From: Streptomyces antnestii
GTDB lineage: Bacteria > Actinomycetota > Actinomycetes > Streptomycetales > Streptomycetaceae
Assembly (NCBI RefSeq): GCF_004005495.1
Contig: NZ_RZYA01000024.1
Location: 1 to 64,000 of the forward strand
DNA: 64,000 bases
Direction of reading: 5' to 3'
The notes beneath the pieces were generated by a model. That model did no database searches. It was not told the origin of the DNA and was given only the letters and a program-made list of their open reading frames with translations. The position numbers and the translations under genes are program-made. Shown piece after piece: positions 24,091 through 31,653 of this stretch; positions within the stretch are counted from its first letter, which is position 1; every line of letters starts with the position of its first letter.

Positions 24091-24921
24091 TTATCCCTTC
24101 ACGGCGCCGTCGGTGAGGCCGCTGACGGCCCTGCGCTGCAGGAAGACGAAGAGGATCAGGATCGGGATCGCGAAGAGCGAGGACGCGGCCATGGTCGCAC
24201 CCCAGTCGTCGCCGAAGGCGGTCTGGAAGCTGGAGAGCCACAGCGGCAGGGTCTGTGCCTCGGGCGCCTTGTTGAGAACGAGGACCATCGGGAACTCGTT
24301 CCAGGCGGTGATGAATCCGAACAGTGAGGTCGACATCAGGCCGGGCGCGAGCAGCGGCAGGATCACCTTGCGGAAGGCCTGCGCGCGGGTGCAGCCGTCG
24401 ACCATCGCGGACTCCTCCAGCTCCCTGGGCACCGCGGCGACGAAGCCGCGCAGCGTGAGGATGGTGAAGGGCAGGATCATCACCATGTAGAAGAGGGTCA
24501 GCGGGACGAGGCTGTTCAGCATCGACGCGTCGCGCACGATCATGTAGATCGCGATGACCATGACCTCCCAGGGCGCCATCTGGGCCAGCATGAACCCGAT
24601 GACGAAGCCTCGGCGGCCCTTGAACCGCATGCGCGCGAGGGCGAACGACGCGGCCAGGCCGATGAGCAGCGAGAAGACGACGGCGAGCACGGTGACGGTG
24701 ACCGAGTTGCGGACCAGGGTCCAGAAGTGGTCGGCGCCGACGGCCGTCCTGAAGTGCTCGAAGGTGATGTCGGTGGGGAACCAGACGGGGTTCTCGCTGA
24801 TGATGTCGCCGGTCGGCTTGAACGCCGTCGAGAACATCCAGTAGACGGGGAAGACGAAGCCGGCGAACAGGATCACGGCCGTCACGTTGGGCCAGGCGCG
24901 GCCGAAGAGTGAGCGCTTCAC
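24091..24921 (-). CDS. dasC: Chitosugar ABC transporter permease DasC
   Basis: 276 aa, six membrane segments (AVILFAGFVFPVYWMFSTAF first). The EAA loop reads ELEESAMVDGCTRAQAFRKVILPLLAPG, the contact with the ATPase. CUT1-family sugar importer. Its GTG start overlaps the dasB stop (GTGA). No ATPase gene is in the operon; the shared MsiK ATPase serves Das in other Streptomyces. Confidence 0.95.
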   Translation of the reverse strand: MKRSLFGRAWPNVTAVILFAGFVFPVYWMFSTAFKPTGDIISENPVWFPTDITFEHFRTAVGADHFWTLVRNSVTVTVLAVVFSLLIGLAASFALARMRFKGRRGFVIGFMLAQMAPWEVMVIAIYMIVRDASMLNSLVPLTLFYMVMILPFTILTLRGFVAAVPRELEESAMVDGCTRAQAFRKVILPLLAPGLMSTSLFGFITAWNEFPMVLVLNKAPEAQTLPLWLSSFQTAFGDDWGATMAASSLFAIPILILFVFLQRRAVSGLTDGAVKG

Positions 24922-25892
24922 AGCTCGTCCTCCTCTTGCTTCAGCACGATGCGGAGGTAGTACGCGGTCAGGGCCAGCAGGATCAGGATGGTCAGGACGG
25001 CGATCGCCGCGCCCATGCCGAAGTGCTGGTTGCCGACGCCCTCGATGTACGCGTACACGGGCAGGATCTCCGTGAGCCGGTCGGGGCCGCCGCCGTTGAT
25101 GTTGAAGACCTGGACGAACGCCTTGAAGACCCAGATGACCTCCAGGAACGTCGTCGCGTAGAGGAACGGGCGCAGATACGGCAGCGTGACCGAGAGGAAG
25201 CTCTTCCAGGGGCCGGCGCCGTCGAGGGACGCGGCCTCGTAGAGCTCCTTGGGGATGGTGGTCGTCGCGGTGTAGAGGTTGATGGCGACGAAGGGGACCG
25301 ACTGCCAGACGATCAGCACGGTGACGACGAAGAATGTCGACAGCTGGCTGCCCGTCCAGCTGTAGTCGGCCATGGAGTGCCGACCGAGCCTGTCGAGGAC
25401 CCAGTTGACGACGCCGAAGCGTTCCGCGAACAGCCACTGGTAGACGGTGGTCGAGGCGACGACGGGCATCGCCCAGGCCAGCACGAGCCCGACCAGGAGC
25501 AGGACGCGCATCCGCCTGCCGAGCCGGGCGAGCAGCAGGCCGACGAGGGTGCCGAGCCCCATGGTCAGGAGGGCGTTGACGAGGGTGAAGACGAGGGAGC
25601 GCCCGGTCACCCGCCAGAAGTCCGGACTGGTCAGCGTCTCCTGGTAGTTGTCGAAGCCGTTCCACTCGGTGACGTGCTGGATCAGCTGCCCCATGTTGAG
25701 GTTCTGGAACGACAGGAGCCCGTCCTTGACGAGCGGCCAGCCGAGGAGGAGCACGGTGGCCGCGACGGCGGGGAGCAGCAGCAGGTACGGCGCGAGCGCG
25801 CCGGCCCGTTTCCCCGGCCGGGCGGGTCCCCCGCCGTCCGTTTTCAGGGCCACCGCCGGGCCGGAGGGCGGCCGTTCGGTCTGCACGGTCAT
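24918..25892 (-). CDS. dasB: Chitosugar ABC transporter permease DasB
   Basis: 324 aa, six membrane segments. EAA loop ELYEAASLDGAGPWKSFLSVTLPYLRP. A 35-residue cytosolic N-terminus precedes APYLLLLPAVAATVLLLGWPL. ATG 25892 is chosen since GAGGA is about 10 bases upstream; ATG 25901 sits on the SD. The end overlaps dasC by 4 bp, so the subunits are coupled. Confidence 0.94.
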   Translation of the reverse strand: MTVQTERPPSGPAVALKTDGGGPARPGKRAGALAPYLLLLPAVAATVLLLGWPLVKDGLLSFQNLNMGQLIQHVTEWNGFDNYQETLTSPDFWRVTGRSLVFTLVNALLTMGLGTLVGLLLARLGRRMRVLLLVGLVLAWAMPVVASTTVYQWLFAERFGVVNWVLDRLGRHSMADYSWTGSQLSTFFVVTVLIVWQSVPFVAINLYTATTTIPKELYEAASLDGAGPWKSFLSVTLPYLRPFLYATTFLEVIWVFKAFVQVFNINGGGPDRLTEILPVYAYIEGVGNQHFGMGAAIAVLTILILLALTAYYLRIVLKQEEDEL

Positions 25893-25982
25893 GGTCGCCA
25901 TTCCTCTTTCTGGGCCTGCCGGGACGCCGTGGGCCGCCGGGGTGGAGAACACGAGCCCGTTCCCTCCACCCCGTCAAGGCCG

Positions 25983-26000
25983 GTACTGCTACTGCTACTG
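25983..26000 (-). repeat. 6-bp triplet repeat over the dasA stop
   Basis: tactgc three times; on the minus strand it gives cag-tag units, so the dasA TAG is followed in frame by a second TAG. Confidence 0.75.
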
Positions 26001-27275
26001 CTTCTGCGAGAGGCGCTTGTCGAACTCGGCCTCGACCTGCTTGGCGGCGGCGGCCGGGGACTTCCCCTTCAGCACCGCGGTCATGTAGGTCTTGATCGGG
26101 TTGGGCGCGTTCTCGACCGGGGCCCACTCCGGGATCAGCGGGGTGGTGCCGCCGCCGGCCGCGGCGGGGGCGGCGGCCTCGGCGGCCGCGTTGCCCTTGA
26201 GGTTCGACTGCAGCGCCTCCTTGTTGGGGATCACGCCGCCTTCCTTGGCGAGCTCGCCCTCGAACTTGTCGGAGAGCGCGAGCTTCAGGAACTCCTTGGC
26301 GAGGCCCTGCTTCTTGCTGCCCGCGGCCACGGCGAGGTTGGAGCCGCCGAGGAAGACGCCCTCGGGCTTGTCCGCGGTGGCGCCGGGGATCGTGAAGTAG
26401 CCGATCTCCTTCTCGATCTTCGGGTTGGCCTTGATGGCGAGGGCGGACTCCCAGCCCATGCCGATGAACGCGCCCGTCTTGCCCTTGGCGAAGACCTCGG
26501 CCTGCTGGGGGGTGGCCTCGTCCTTGTCCTTGGGTGCCTTGGACAGGGCCTGGAACTTCTTGTACGTCTCCATGGCGGCGGCGACCTTGGGGTCGGCGAG
26601 GTTGGAGACGTACGTGCCGCCGTCCTTCTTGACCAGTTCGGCGCCCTCGCCGATGGTCAGGCCGACGAAGTGGTACCAGTTCTGGCCGGGCAGGTAGATC
26701 GGCTCGGCGTCGGTCTTCTTGCCGATGGCCTGGAGGTCCTTGTAGAACTCGTCGCGCGTCTTGGGGAGGTCCTTGATGCCGGCGTCGGCCCAGATCTTCT
26801 TGTTGTAGATGACGACGCGGTTGACCACGAACCAGGGGGCGGCGTACTGCTTGCCGTCCGAGACGGCCGACTTGTTCATCGACTCGGCCCAGTCGGCGCC
26901 GATGGTCGACTTGAGGTCACCGAGGTCGGCGAGGCCGCCGGTCTTGGCGTAGGCGGGGGTCTGAGTGTTGCCGACCTCGAAGACGTCCGGCGGGTTCTGC
27001 TCCGACAGGGCGGTGGTGAGCTTCTGCTGGATGCCGTTCCACTGCTGGATCTCGATCTTCAGCTTGGCGCCGGTCTTCTTCTCGAAGGCCGCCGTCACGT
27101 CCTTCTGCCAGGTGTCGGGCGTCGAGCCGTCCATGGCCCACACCGTCAGCGTCTGCCCCTTGTAGCCGTCGGCGCCGGCCTTCTCGTCCTTGCCGCCGCC
27201 GTCACCGCTGCCGCACGCCGCGATCGAAACCAACATGCCCGCGACACCGATAGCCGCGATGAGCCTGCGCTTCAC
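25995..27275 (-). CDS. dasA: N,N'-diacetylchitobiose-binding lipoprotein DasA
   Basis: 426 aa. Signal peptide MKRRLIAAIGVAGMLVSIAAC with lipobox SIAAC, then a Gly/Asp/Lys linker and a family 1 solute-binding fold (LTVWAMDGSTPDTWQKDVTAAFEKK, PDVFEVGNTQTPAYAKTGGL, GMGWESALAIKANP, PEWAPVEN). It captures chitobiose/chitosugars outside the membrane for DasBC. GTG 27275 has GGAGGGTGAC upstream. Two dre sites in the promoter put it under DasR. Confidence 0.96.
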   Translation of the reverse strand: MKRRLIAAIGVAGMLVSIAACGSGDGGGKDEKAGADGYKGQTLTVWAMDGSTPDTWQKDVTAAFEKKTGAKLKIEIQQWNGIQQKLTTALSEQNPPDVFEVGNTQTPAYAKTGGLADLGDLKSTIGADWAESMNKSAVSDGKQYAAPWFVVNRVVIYNKKIWADAGIKDLPKTRDEFYKDLQAIGKKTDAEPIYLPGQNWYHFVGLTIGEGAELVKKDGGTYVSNLADPKVAAAMETYKKFQALSKAPKDKDEATPQQAEVFAKGKTGAFIGMGWESALAIKANPKIEKEIGYFTIPGATADKPEGVFLGGSNLAVAAGSKKQGLAKEFLKLALSDKFEGELAKEGGVIPNKEALQSNLKGNAAAEAAAPAAAGGGTTPLIPEWAPVENAPNPIKTYMTAVLKGKSPAAAAKQVEAEFDKRLSQKQ

Positions 27276-27377
27276 GTCACCCTCCTCAGGGATGCCAGCA
27301 ACCGCCCGCCCACAACGACGAACACGACGAACCAACGCACAACAAAACTCGACGTGGTACTGCACGTGGGACTGGGA

Positions 27378-27393
27378 CCTGGTCTTTAATGGT
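27378..27393. promoter_or_regulatory. dre site 1 in the dasA-dasR intergenic region
   Basis: aatggtgtagaccagt, 13 of 16 matches to ACTGGTCTAGACCAGT, about 105 bp before the dasA start. Confidence 0.85.
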
Positions 27394-27412
27394 GTAGACC
27401 AGTAACCGGGAG

Positions 27413-27428
27413 CTTGGCCTAGACCTTT
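27413..27428. promoter_or_regulatory. dre site 2 in the dasA-dasR intergenic region
   Basis: cttggcctagaccttt, with the central GGNCTAGACC core conserved. The centre-to-centre distance to site 1 is 35 bp. Confidence 0.75.
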
Positions 27429-27549
27429 AGGGGTGTCAAGGGTGCGCCGGAAGGGCTCCCGCGTCCGTTATCGGACCGACACCTGAGGGGGCACGGCCCT
27501 CCCGGGCAGGGCCGTGCCACGATGTGAGCCGCAACAGACGGAGGAGCCG

Positions 27550-28374
27550 GTGACGGCAGCACCACAGGAGCCGGGAAGGCGGGCCATGGGCACCCATGCG
27601 GGCAGCAGCGGAACCGATGCGGGCGGCGCCACGACGGCGGAGGCACCGGCAGCGGGCCGCACCGCGCGCGTGCCCAAGTACTACCGCCTGAAGCGGCACT
27701 TGCTGGACATGACCGAGACGCTGCCCCCGGGCACCCCGGTCCCGCCCGAGCGCACCCTCGCCGCCGAGTTCGACACCTCACGCACGACCGTGCGCCAGGC
27801 CCTTCAGGAGCTGGTCGTCGAGGGCCGGCTCGAACGCATCCAGGGCAAGGGCACGTTCGTCGCCAAGCCCAAGGTCTCGCAGGCGCTGCAACTGACCTCG
27901 TACACCGAGGACATGCGCGCCCAGGGCCTGGAACCCACGTCCCAGCTCCTGGACATCGGATATGTGACGGCCGACGACACCCTCGCCGGGCTGCTCGACA
28001 TCACCACGGGCGGGCGCGTGCTGCGCATCGAGCGGCTGCGTCTCGCGAGCGGCGAGCCGATGGCCATCGAGACGACGCACCTGTCGGCCAAGCGCTTCCC
28101 GGCGCTGCGCCGCTCGCTCGTCAAGTACACCTCTCTGTACACGGCGCTCGCCGAGGTCTACGGCGTGCGCCTGGCCGAGGCCGAGGAGACCATCGAGACC
28201 TCCCTGGCCACCCCGCGCGAGGCCGGCCTGCTCGGCACCGACGTGGGTCTGCCGATGCTGATGCTGTCGCGTCACTCCATCGACGGCGCCGGGCAGCCCG
28301 TCGAGTGGGTGCGCTCGGTGTACCGGGGCGACCGCTACAAATTCGTGGCCCGCCTGAAGCGCCCGACAGACTGA
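27550..28374 (+). CDS. dasR: GntR/HutC-family regulator DasR
   Basis: 274 aa from GTG 27550, or 262 from ATG 27586. Winged helix: ARVPKYYRLKRHLLDMT, PPERTLAAEFDTSRTTVRQ, GRLERIQGKGTFV. UTRA effector domain: LEPTSQLLDIGYVT, IETTHLSAKRFP, EWVRSVYRGDRYKF. DasR is a global repressor of aminosugar use and antibiotic switching, released by GlcN-6-P. GTG 27550 has GGAGG exactly 5 bases upstream; the ATG also has GGAAGG. The N-terminal 25-40 residues are Gly/Ala rich and vary among species. It is divergent from the transporter it controls. Confidence 0.95.
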   Translation: MTAAPQEPGRRAMGTHAGSSGTDAGGATTAEAPAAGRTARVPKYYRLKRHLLDMTETLPPGTPVPPERTLAAEFDTSRTTVRQALQELVVEGRLERIQGKGTFVAKPKVSQALQLTSYTEDMRAQGLEPTSQLLDIGYVTADDTLAGLLDITTGGRVLRIERLRLASGEPMAIETTHLSAKRFPALRRSLVKYTSLYTALAEVYGVRLAEAEETIETSLATPREAGLLGTDVGLPMLMLSRHSIDGAGQPVEWVRSVYRGDRYKFVARLKRPTD

Positions 28375-28593
28375 CGGACTTACGGGCTGGCGGCCTTACG
28401 GACGCGACCCCTACACGACCCCGAACCGCCCCAACGACCCGCGCCGGCCGACGAGTCAGCCTATGAACGACATGTCGGCCGCGCGATGTCCGTTATCCGG
28501 ACGGGGGTTCCATAAGGCAAGATCCTCGCCTAGATTTCCCCACCGTTAAGCGTGAGATAAGCAAGCGGGCTCAGCGAGGGGACGGACCGCAGT

Positions 28594-28848
28594 ATGTCGG
28601 ATGCGCCTGAAGTGAAACGGCCGGTCGTCACACCGGTCCGCGTGGTCATTGCCCTGTGCCTCGTCGCGCCGTTCGTGGCGATGCTCTGGGTGAGCTCCTA
28701 CGCGAAGGTCGATCCGGCCTTCATCGGCATCCCGTTCTTCTACTGGTACCAGATGCTGTGGGTCCTCATCTCGACCACGCTGACGATGATCGCGTACAAG
28801 CTGTGGCAGCGTGACCAGCGCGCCCGGAAGACGGGCGGCAAGGCATGA
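28594..28848 (+). CDS. DUF3311 small membrane subunit of symporter
   Basis: 84 aa, two membrane helices (VVIALCLVAPFVAMLWV, GIPFFYWYQMLWVLISTTLTMIAYKLW). DUF3311 proteins always precede a sodium:solute symporter and are thought to be its accessory subunit. The stop overlaps the symporter ATG (ATGA). Confidence 0.9.
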   Translation: MSDAPEVKRPVVTPVRVVIALCLVAPFVAMLWVSSYAKVDPAFIGIPFFYWYQMLWVLISTTLTMIAYKLWQRDQRARKTGGKA

Positions 28849-30476
28849 ACGGCGGAGTCAACGGCGTCGCGCTCGGCGTCTTCATCTTCTTCTTCCTCGC
28901 CGTCACGGTCCTGGGCTTCCTGGCCGCGCGCTGGCGCAAGGCCGAGAACGAGCAGAGCCTCGACGAATGGGGCCTGGGCGGACGGTCGTTCGGCACCTGG
29001 GTCACCTGGTTCCTGCTCGGCGGCGACCTCTACACCGCGTACACGTTCGTCGCCGTCCCCGCGGCGATCTACGCGGCCGGCGCCTCCGGCTTCTTCGCCG
29101 TGCCGTATACGATCCTCGTCTACCCGCTGATCTTCACGTTCCTGCCCCGCCTGTGGTCCGTCTCCCACAAGCACGGCTACGTGACGACCTCCGACTTCGT
29201 GCGCGGCCGCTTCGGCTCCAAGGGCCTGTCCCTGGCGGTCGCCGTCACCGGCATCCTCGCCACGATGCCGTACATCGCGCTCCAGCTCGTCGGCATCCAG
29301 GCCGTCCTCGACGTCATGGGCGTCGGCGGCGACGAGTCGACCAACTGGTTCGTCAAGGACCTGCCGCTGCTCATCGCGTTCGCGGTGCTCGCCGCGTACA
29401 CGTACTCGTCGGGTCTGCGGGCGCCCGCCCTGATCGCGTTCGTCAAGGACGGCCTGATCTACCTCGTCATCGCCGTCGCGATCATCTACATCCCGATCAA
29501 GCTGGGCGGCTTCGACGCCATCTTCCACGCGGCGAACGAGAAGTTCTCGGCGACGAATCCCGCGACGGGCAAGCCCGTCGGCGGGCTCGCCCCGGCCCCG
29601 GCCGGACAGTGGACGTACGCGACGCTCGCCCTGGGCAGCGCCCTCGCGCTCTTCATGTACCCGCACTCGATCACCGCGACGCTGTCCTCGCGCAGCCGCA
29701 ACGTGATCCGCCGCAACACCACGATCCTGCCCCTGTACTCCCTGATGCTCGGCCTGCTCGCGCTGCTCGGCTTCATGGCGATCGCGGCCGGGATCAAGGT
29801 GCAGAACGGGCAGCTGGCGATCCCGCAGCTCTTCGAGAACATGTTCCCCGACTGGTTCACGGGCGTCGCGTTCGCGGCCATCGGCATCGGCGCGCTGGTC
29901 CCCGCCGCGATCATGTCCATCGCGGCGGCCAACCTGTTCACCCGCAACATCTACAAGGACTTCATCAAGCCGGACGCGACCCCCGAGCAGGAGACCAAGG
30001 TCTCCAAGCTGGTCTCGCTCCTGGTGAAGGTGGGCGCGCTCGCGTTCGTCCTCACCATGGACAAGACGGTCGCGATCAACTTCCAGCTCCTGGGCGGCAT
30101 CTGGATCCTGCAGACCTTCCCGGCCCTGGTCGGCGGCCTGTTCACGCGCTGGTTCCACCGCTGGGCGCTGCTCGCCGGCTGGGCGGTCGGCATGGTCTAC
30201 GGCACGTTCGCCGCGTACGGGGTCGCCTCCCCGACGCAGAAGCACTTCGGCGGCAGCGCCAAGGAGATCCCGGGCATCGGCGAGATCGGCTACATCGGCC
30301 TCACGGCGTTCGTCCTGAACGTGGCGGTGACGGTGGTCCTCACCTTCGCCCTGAAGGCGTTCAAGGCCCCCGAGGGCGTCGACGAGACCTCTCCGGGGGA
30401 CTACACGGCGGACGCGGGCGACCCCGGCGTCCTGACGGAGCTGCCGGAGGCGACGGCGGGAGCGGGCGGGCACTGA
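28845..30476 (+). CDS. Sodium:solute symporter (SSS family, MctP-like)
   Basis: 543 aa, about 13 membrane segments. SSS features: SLDEWGLGGRSFGTWVTWFLLGGDLYTAYTF, FLPRLWSVSHKHGYVTTSDFVRGRFGS, and PAAIMSIAAANLFTRNIYKDFIKP. It resembles the MctP/ActP group for monocarboxylates such as acetate, pyruvate or lactate; the substrate is inferred. Coupled to the DUF3311 gene by ATGA. A strong terminator follows at 30511-30542. Confidence 0.9.
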   Translation: MNGGVNGVALGVFIFFFLAVTVLGFLAARWRKAENEQSLDEWGLGGRSFGTWVTWFLLGGDLYTAYTFVAVPAAIYAAGASGFFAVPYTILVYPLIFTFLPRLWSVSHKHGYVTTSDFVRGRFGSKGLSLAVAVTGILATMPYIALQLVGIQAVLDVMGVGGDESTNWFVKDLPLLIAFAVLAAYTYSSGLRAPALIAFVKDGLIYLVIAVAIIYIPIKLGGFDAIFHAANEKFSATNPATGKPVGGLAPAPAGQWTYATLALGSALALFMYPHSITATLSSRSRNVIRRNTTILPLYSLMLGLLALLGFMAIAAGIKVQNGQLAIPQLFENMFPDWFTGVAFAAIGIGALVPAAIMSIAAANLFTRNIYKDFIKPDATPEQETKVSKLVSLLVKVGALAFVLTMDKTVAINFQLLGGIWILQTFPALVGGLFTRWFHRWALLAGWAVGMVYGTFAAYGVASPTQKHFGGSAKEIPGIGEIGYIGLTAFVLNVAVTVVLTFALKAFKAPEGVDETSPGDYTADAGDPGVLTELPEATAGAGGH

Positions 30477-30510
30477 CCCGACTCCCGACTCTCCAACTCC
30501 CTTACGACTG

Positions 30511-30542
30511 GACGGGCCGCCGGAGCAATCCGGCGGCCCGTC
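30511..30542. terminator. Terminator after the symporter gene
   Basis: Perfect 13-bp arms gacgggccgccgg / ccggcggcccgtc, 6-nt loop; shared with the convergent lipoprotein gene. Confidence 0.88.
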
Positions 30543-30586
30543 CGCGTACTAGGGCCCGTCGGCGTACTTGGGGAGCCCCAGGGGGC

Positions 30587-31330
30587 TCACGAGGCGCCGT
30601 AGAGGTCCTTCCTGACCCTCTGGGCCGCCTCGGCCGCCGAGGAGAGCGTCAGGGCCCTGTCCGTGCCCGCCCCCACCGTCACCAGGACGCCGCCGACCCG
30701 CAGTTCGACCTCGTAGTGCGGGGTGCCGTCGAACTCGTCGCCGCCCGTCGTGCGCGTCGTCTCCAGTACCGCCTCGTCGCCCAGGTCCGCGAGCGGCCGG
30801 GCCTCGTGGTGCTCGACTACGGGGGCGGCGTCGGTGTCGACCGTGACACGGCCGCACGCGTCGTGGAGCGCGCGCCGCAGTTCGAGATACCGCCCGGCGC
30901 GGGCGGCCGGCATCGAGACCAGGCGCTCGAAGACGAAGGGGGCGTCGTCGCTCGTCGCCGCGGGGTCCGGACGGACCGTCCGCTCGGCGCTGGCCCCCTT
31001 CATGCGCACCAGTTCCCCGCGCGCGTCCCGGCCGGCGGCGCAGGTGCTCCAGTCGCCGCCGCCGAAGTGCCGGTCGAACAGGCCCAGGGAGATCTCGTTC
31101 GCCGTCGCGTCGTCGCCGACGGACTGCGCCGGCAGGAGTACGGCTCCCAACTCGGCGTCCGTGAAGACCTTCCCGGGATCCGCCGAGCCGTCGACGCCGG
31201 GTGCCGAGGGCCGCCGCCCCGACCCGTCGGGCCCATCGGCGCCACCGGCCTCACCGCCTGCGCATCCCGCGACCAGCATCAGCAGTACCGCGGCACAGCC
31301 CGCTCCACGCCCTCGCGCCCCACCTCGCAC
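30587..31330 (-). CDS. Lipoprotein of unknown function
   Basis: 247 aa. Signal peptide with lipobox LVAGC at residues 20-24, then a Gly/Asp-rich linker and a globular domain of about 190 residues (VFTDAELGAVLLPAQSVG, STCAAGRDARGELVRMKG, YEVELRVGGVLVTVGAG). It resembles DUF3558-like actinobacterial lipoproteins with a few conserved cysteines, but I cannot assign a role. GTG 31330 has GGGGAGG four bases before it. Its start abuts the nrd regulatory region on the other strand. Confidence 0.75.
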   Translation of the reverse strand: MRGGARGRGAGCAAVLLMLVAGCAGGEAGGADGPDGSGRRPSAPGVDGSADPGKVFTDAELGAVLLPAQSVGDDATANEISLGLFDRHFGGGDWSTCAAGRDARGELVRMKGASAERTVRPDPAATSDDAPFVFERLVSMPAARAGRYLELRRALHDACGRVTVDTDAAPVVEHHEARPLADLGDEAVLETTRTTGGDEFDGTPHYEVELRVGGVLVTVGAGTDRALTLSSAAEAAQRVRKDLYGAS

Positions 31331-31375
31331 GGCGCCTCCCCCTGCTCGGCCATCAGTTCGGCCGCCACCCTAGTC

Positions 31376-31391
31376 GACACAAGATGTGGGG
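31376..31391. promoter_or_regulatory. NrdR box 1
   Basis: gacacaagatgtgggg. With a second copy 32 bp downstream it forms the tandem NrdR operator typical of RNR promoters: three helical turns between boxes. Confidence 0.8.
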
Positions 31392-31407
31392 CTGCGTTCC
31401 ACGGCCA

Positions 31408-31423
31408 GCACAAGATGTATGCT
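31408..31423. promoter_or_regulatory. NrdR box 2
   Basis: gcacaagatgtatgct; shares the acaagatgt core with box 1. The following tatgct is a possible -10 element, so NrdR-dATP binding would block the promoter. Confidence 0.8.
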
Positions 31424-31535
31424 CATGCTCGCTGTCGCCGCAGGGGAATCCGGTGCAAGTCCGGAACTGTCCCGCAACGGTGTACGTATGCACGCATACG
31501 CGAGTCCGAGGACCTGTCGACAGCACGCCCGAGCC
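31415..31535 (+). promoter_or_regulatory. Cobalamin riboswitch upstream of nrdAB
   Basis: The conserved core is present in order: caggggaatccggtgcaagt (31441-31460), ccgga, cccgcaacggtgt (31471-31483), then a hairpin cgtatgcacgcatacg (31485-31500) and gagtccgaggacctgtcgaca (about 31502-31522). The boundaries are approximate. In S. coelicolor this element turns off the class Ia reductase when B12 is present, so the B12-dependent enzyme is used. The distance of about 120 nt to the nrdA start holds the expression platform. Confidence 0.93.
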
Positions 31536-31653
31536 GTCCGGCCCGGGCATGACGACGTCCGGGTCTCGTGGAGTGGGCCGGCGACGCGGGCCCCGCCATG
31601 CCCCCGTGCCCTCCTCCCCGTCAGGCCCACAGCCGAGCGAGGGAGAGCCCCAC

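Noticed and set aside
24909..27389. 826-codon plus-strand open frame over dasA and dasB
   Set aside because: Shadow frame; the minus strand carries clear lipobox, EAA loop and binding-protein motifs.
31201..31653. nrdA extended upstream through the riboswitch
   Set aside because: The open frame runs through the cobalamin riboswitch and NrdR boxes; the SD and homologous N-terminus place the start at GTG 31654.
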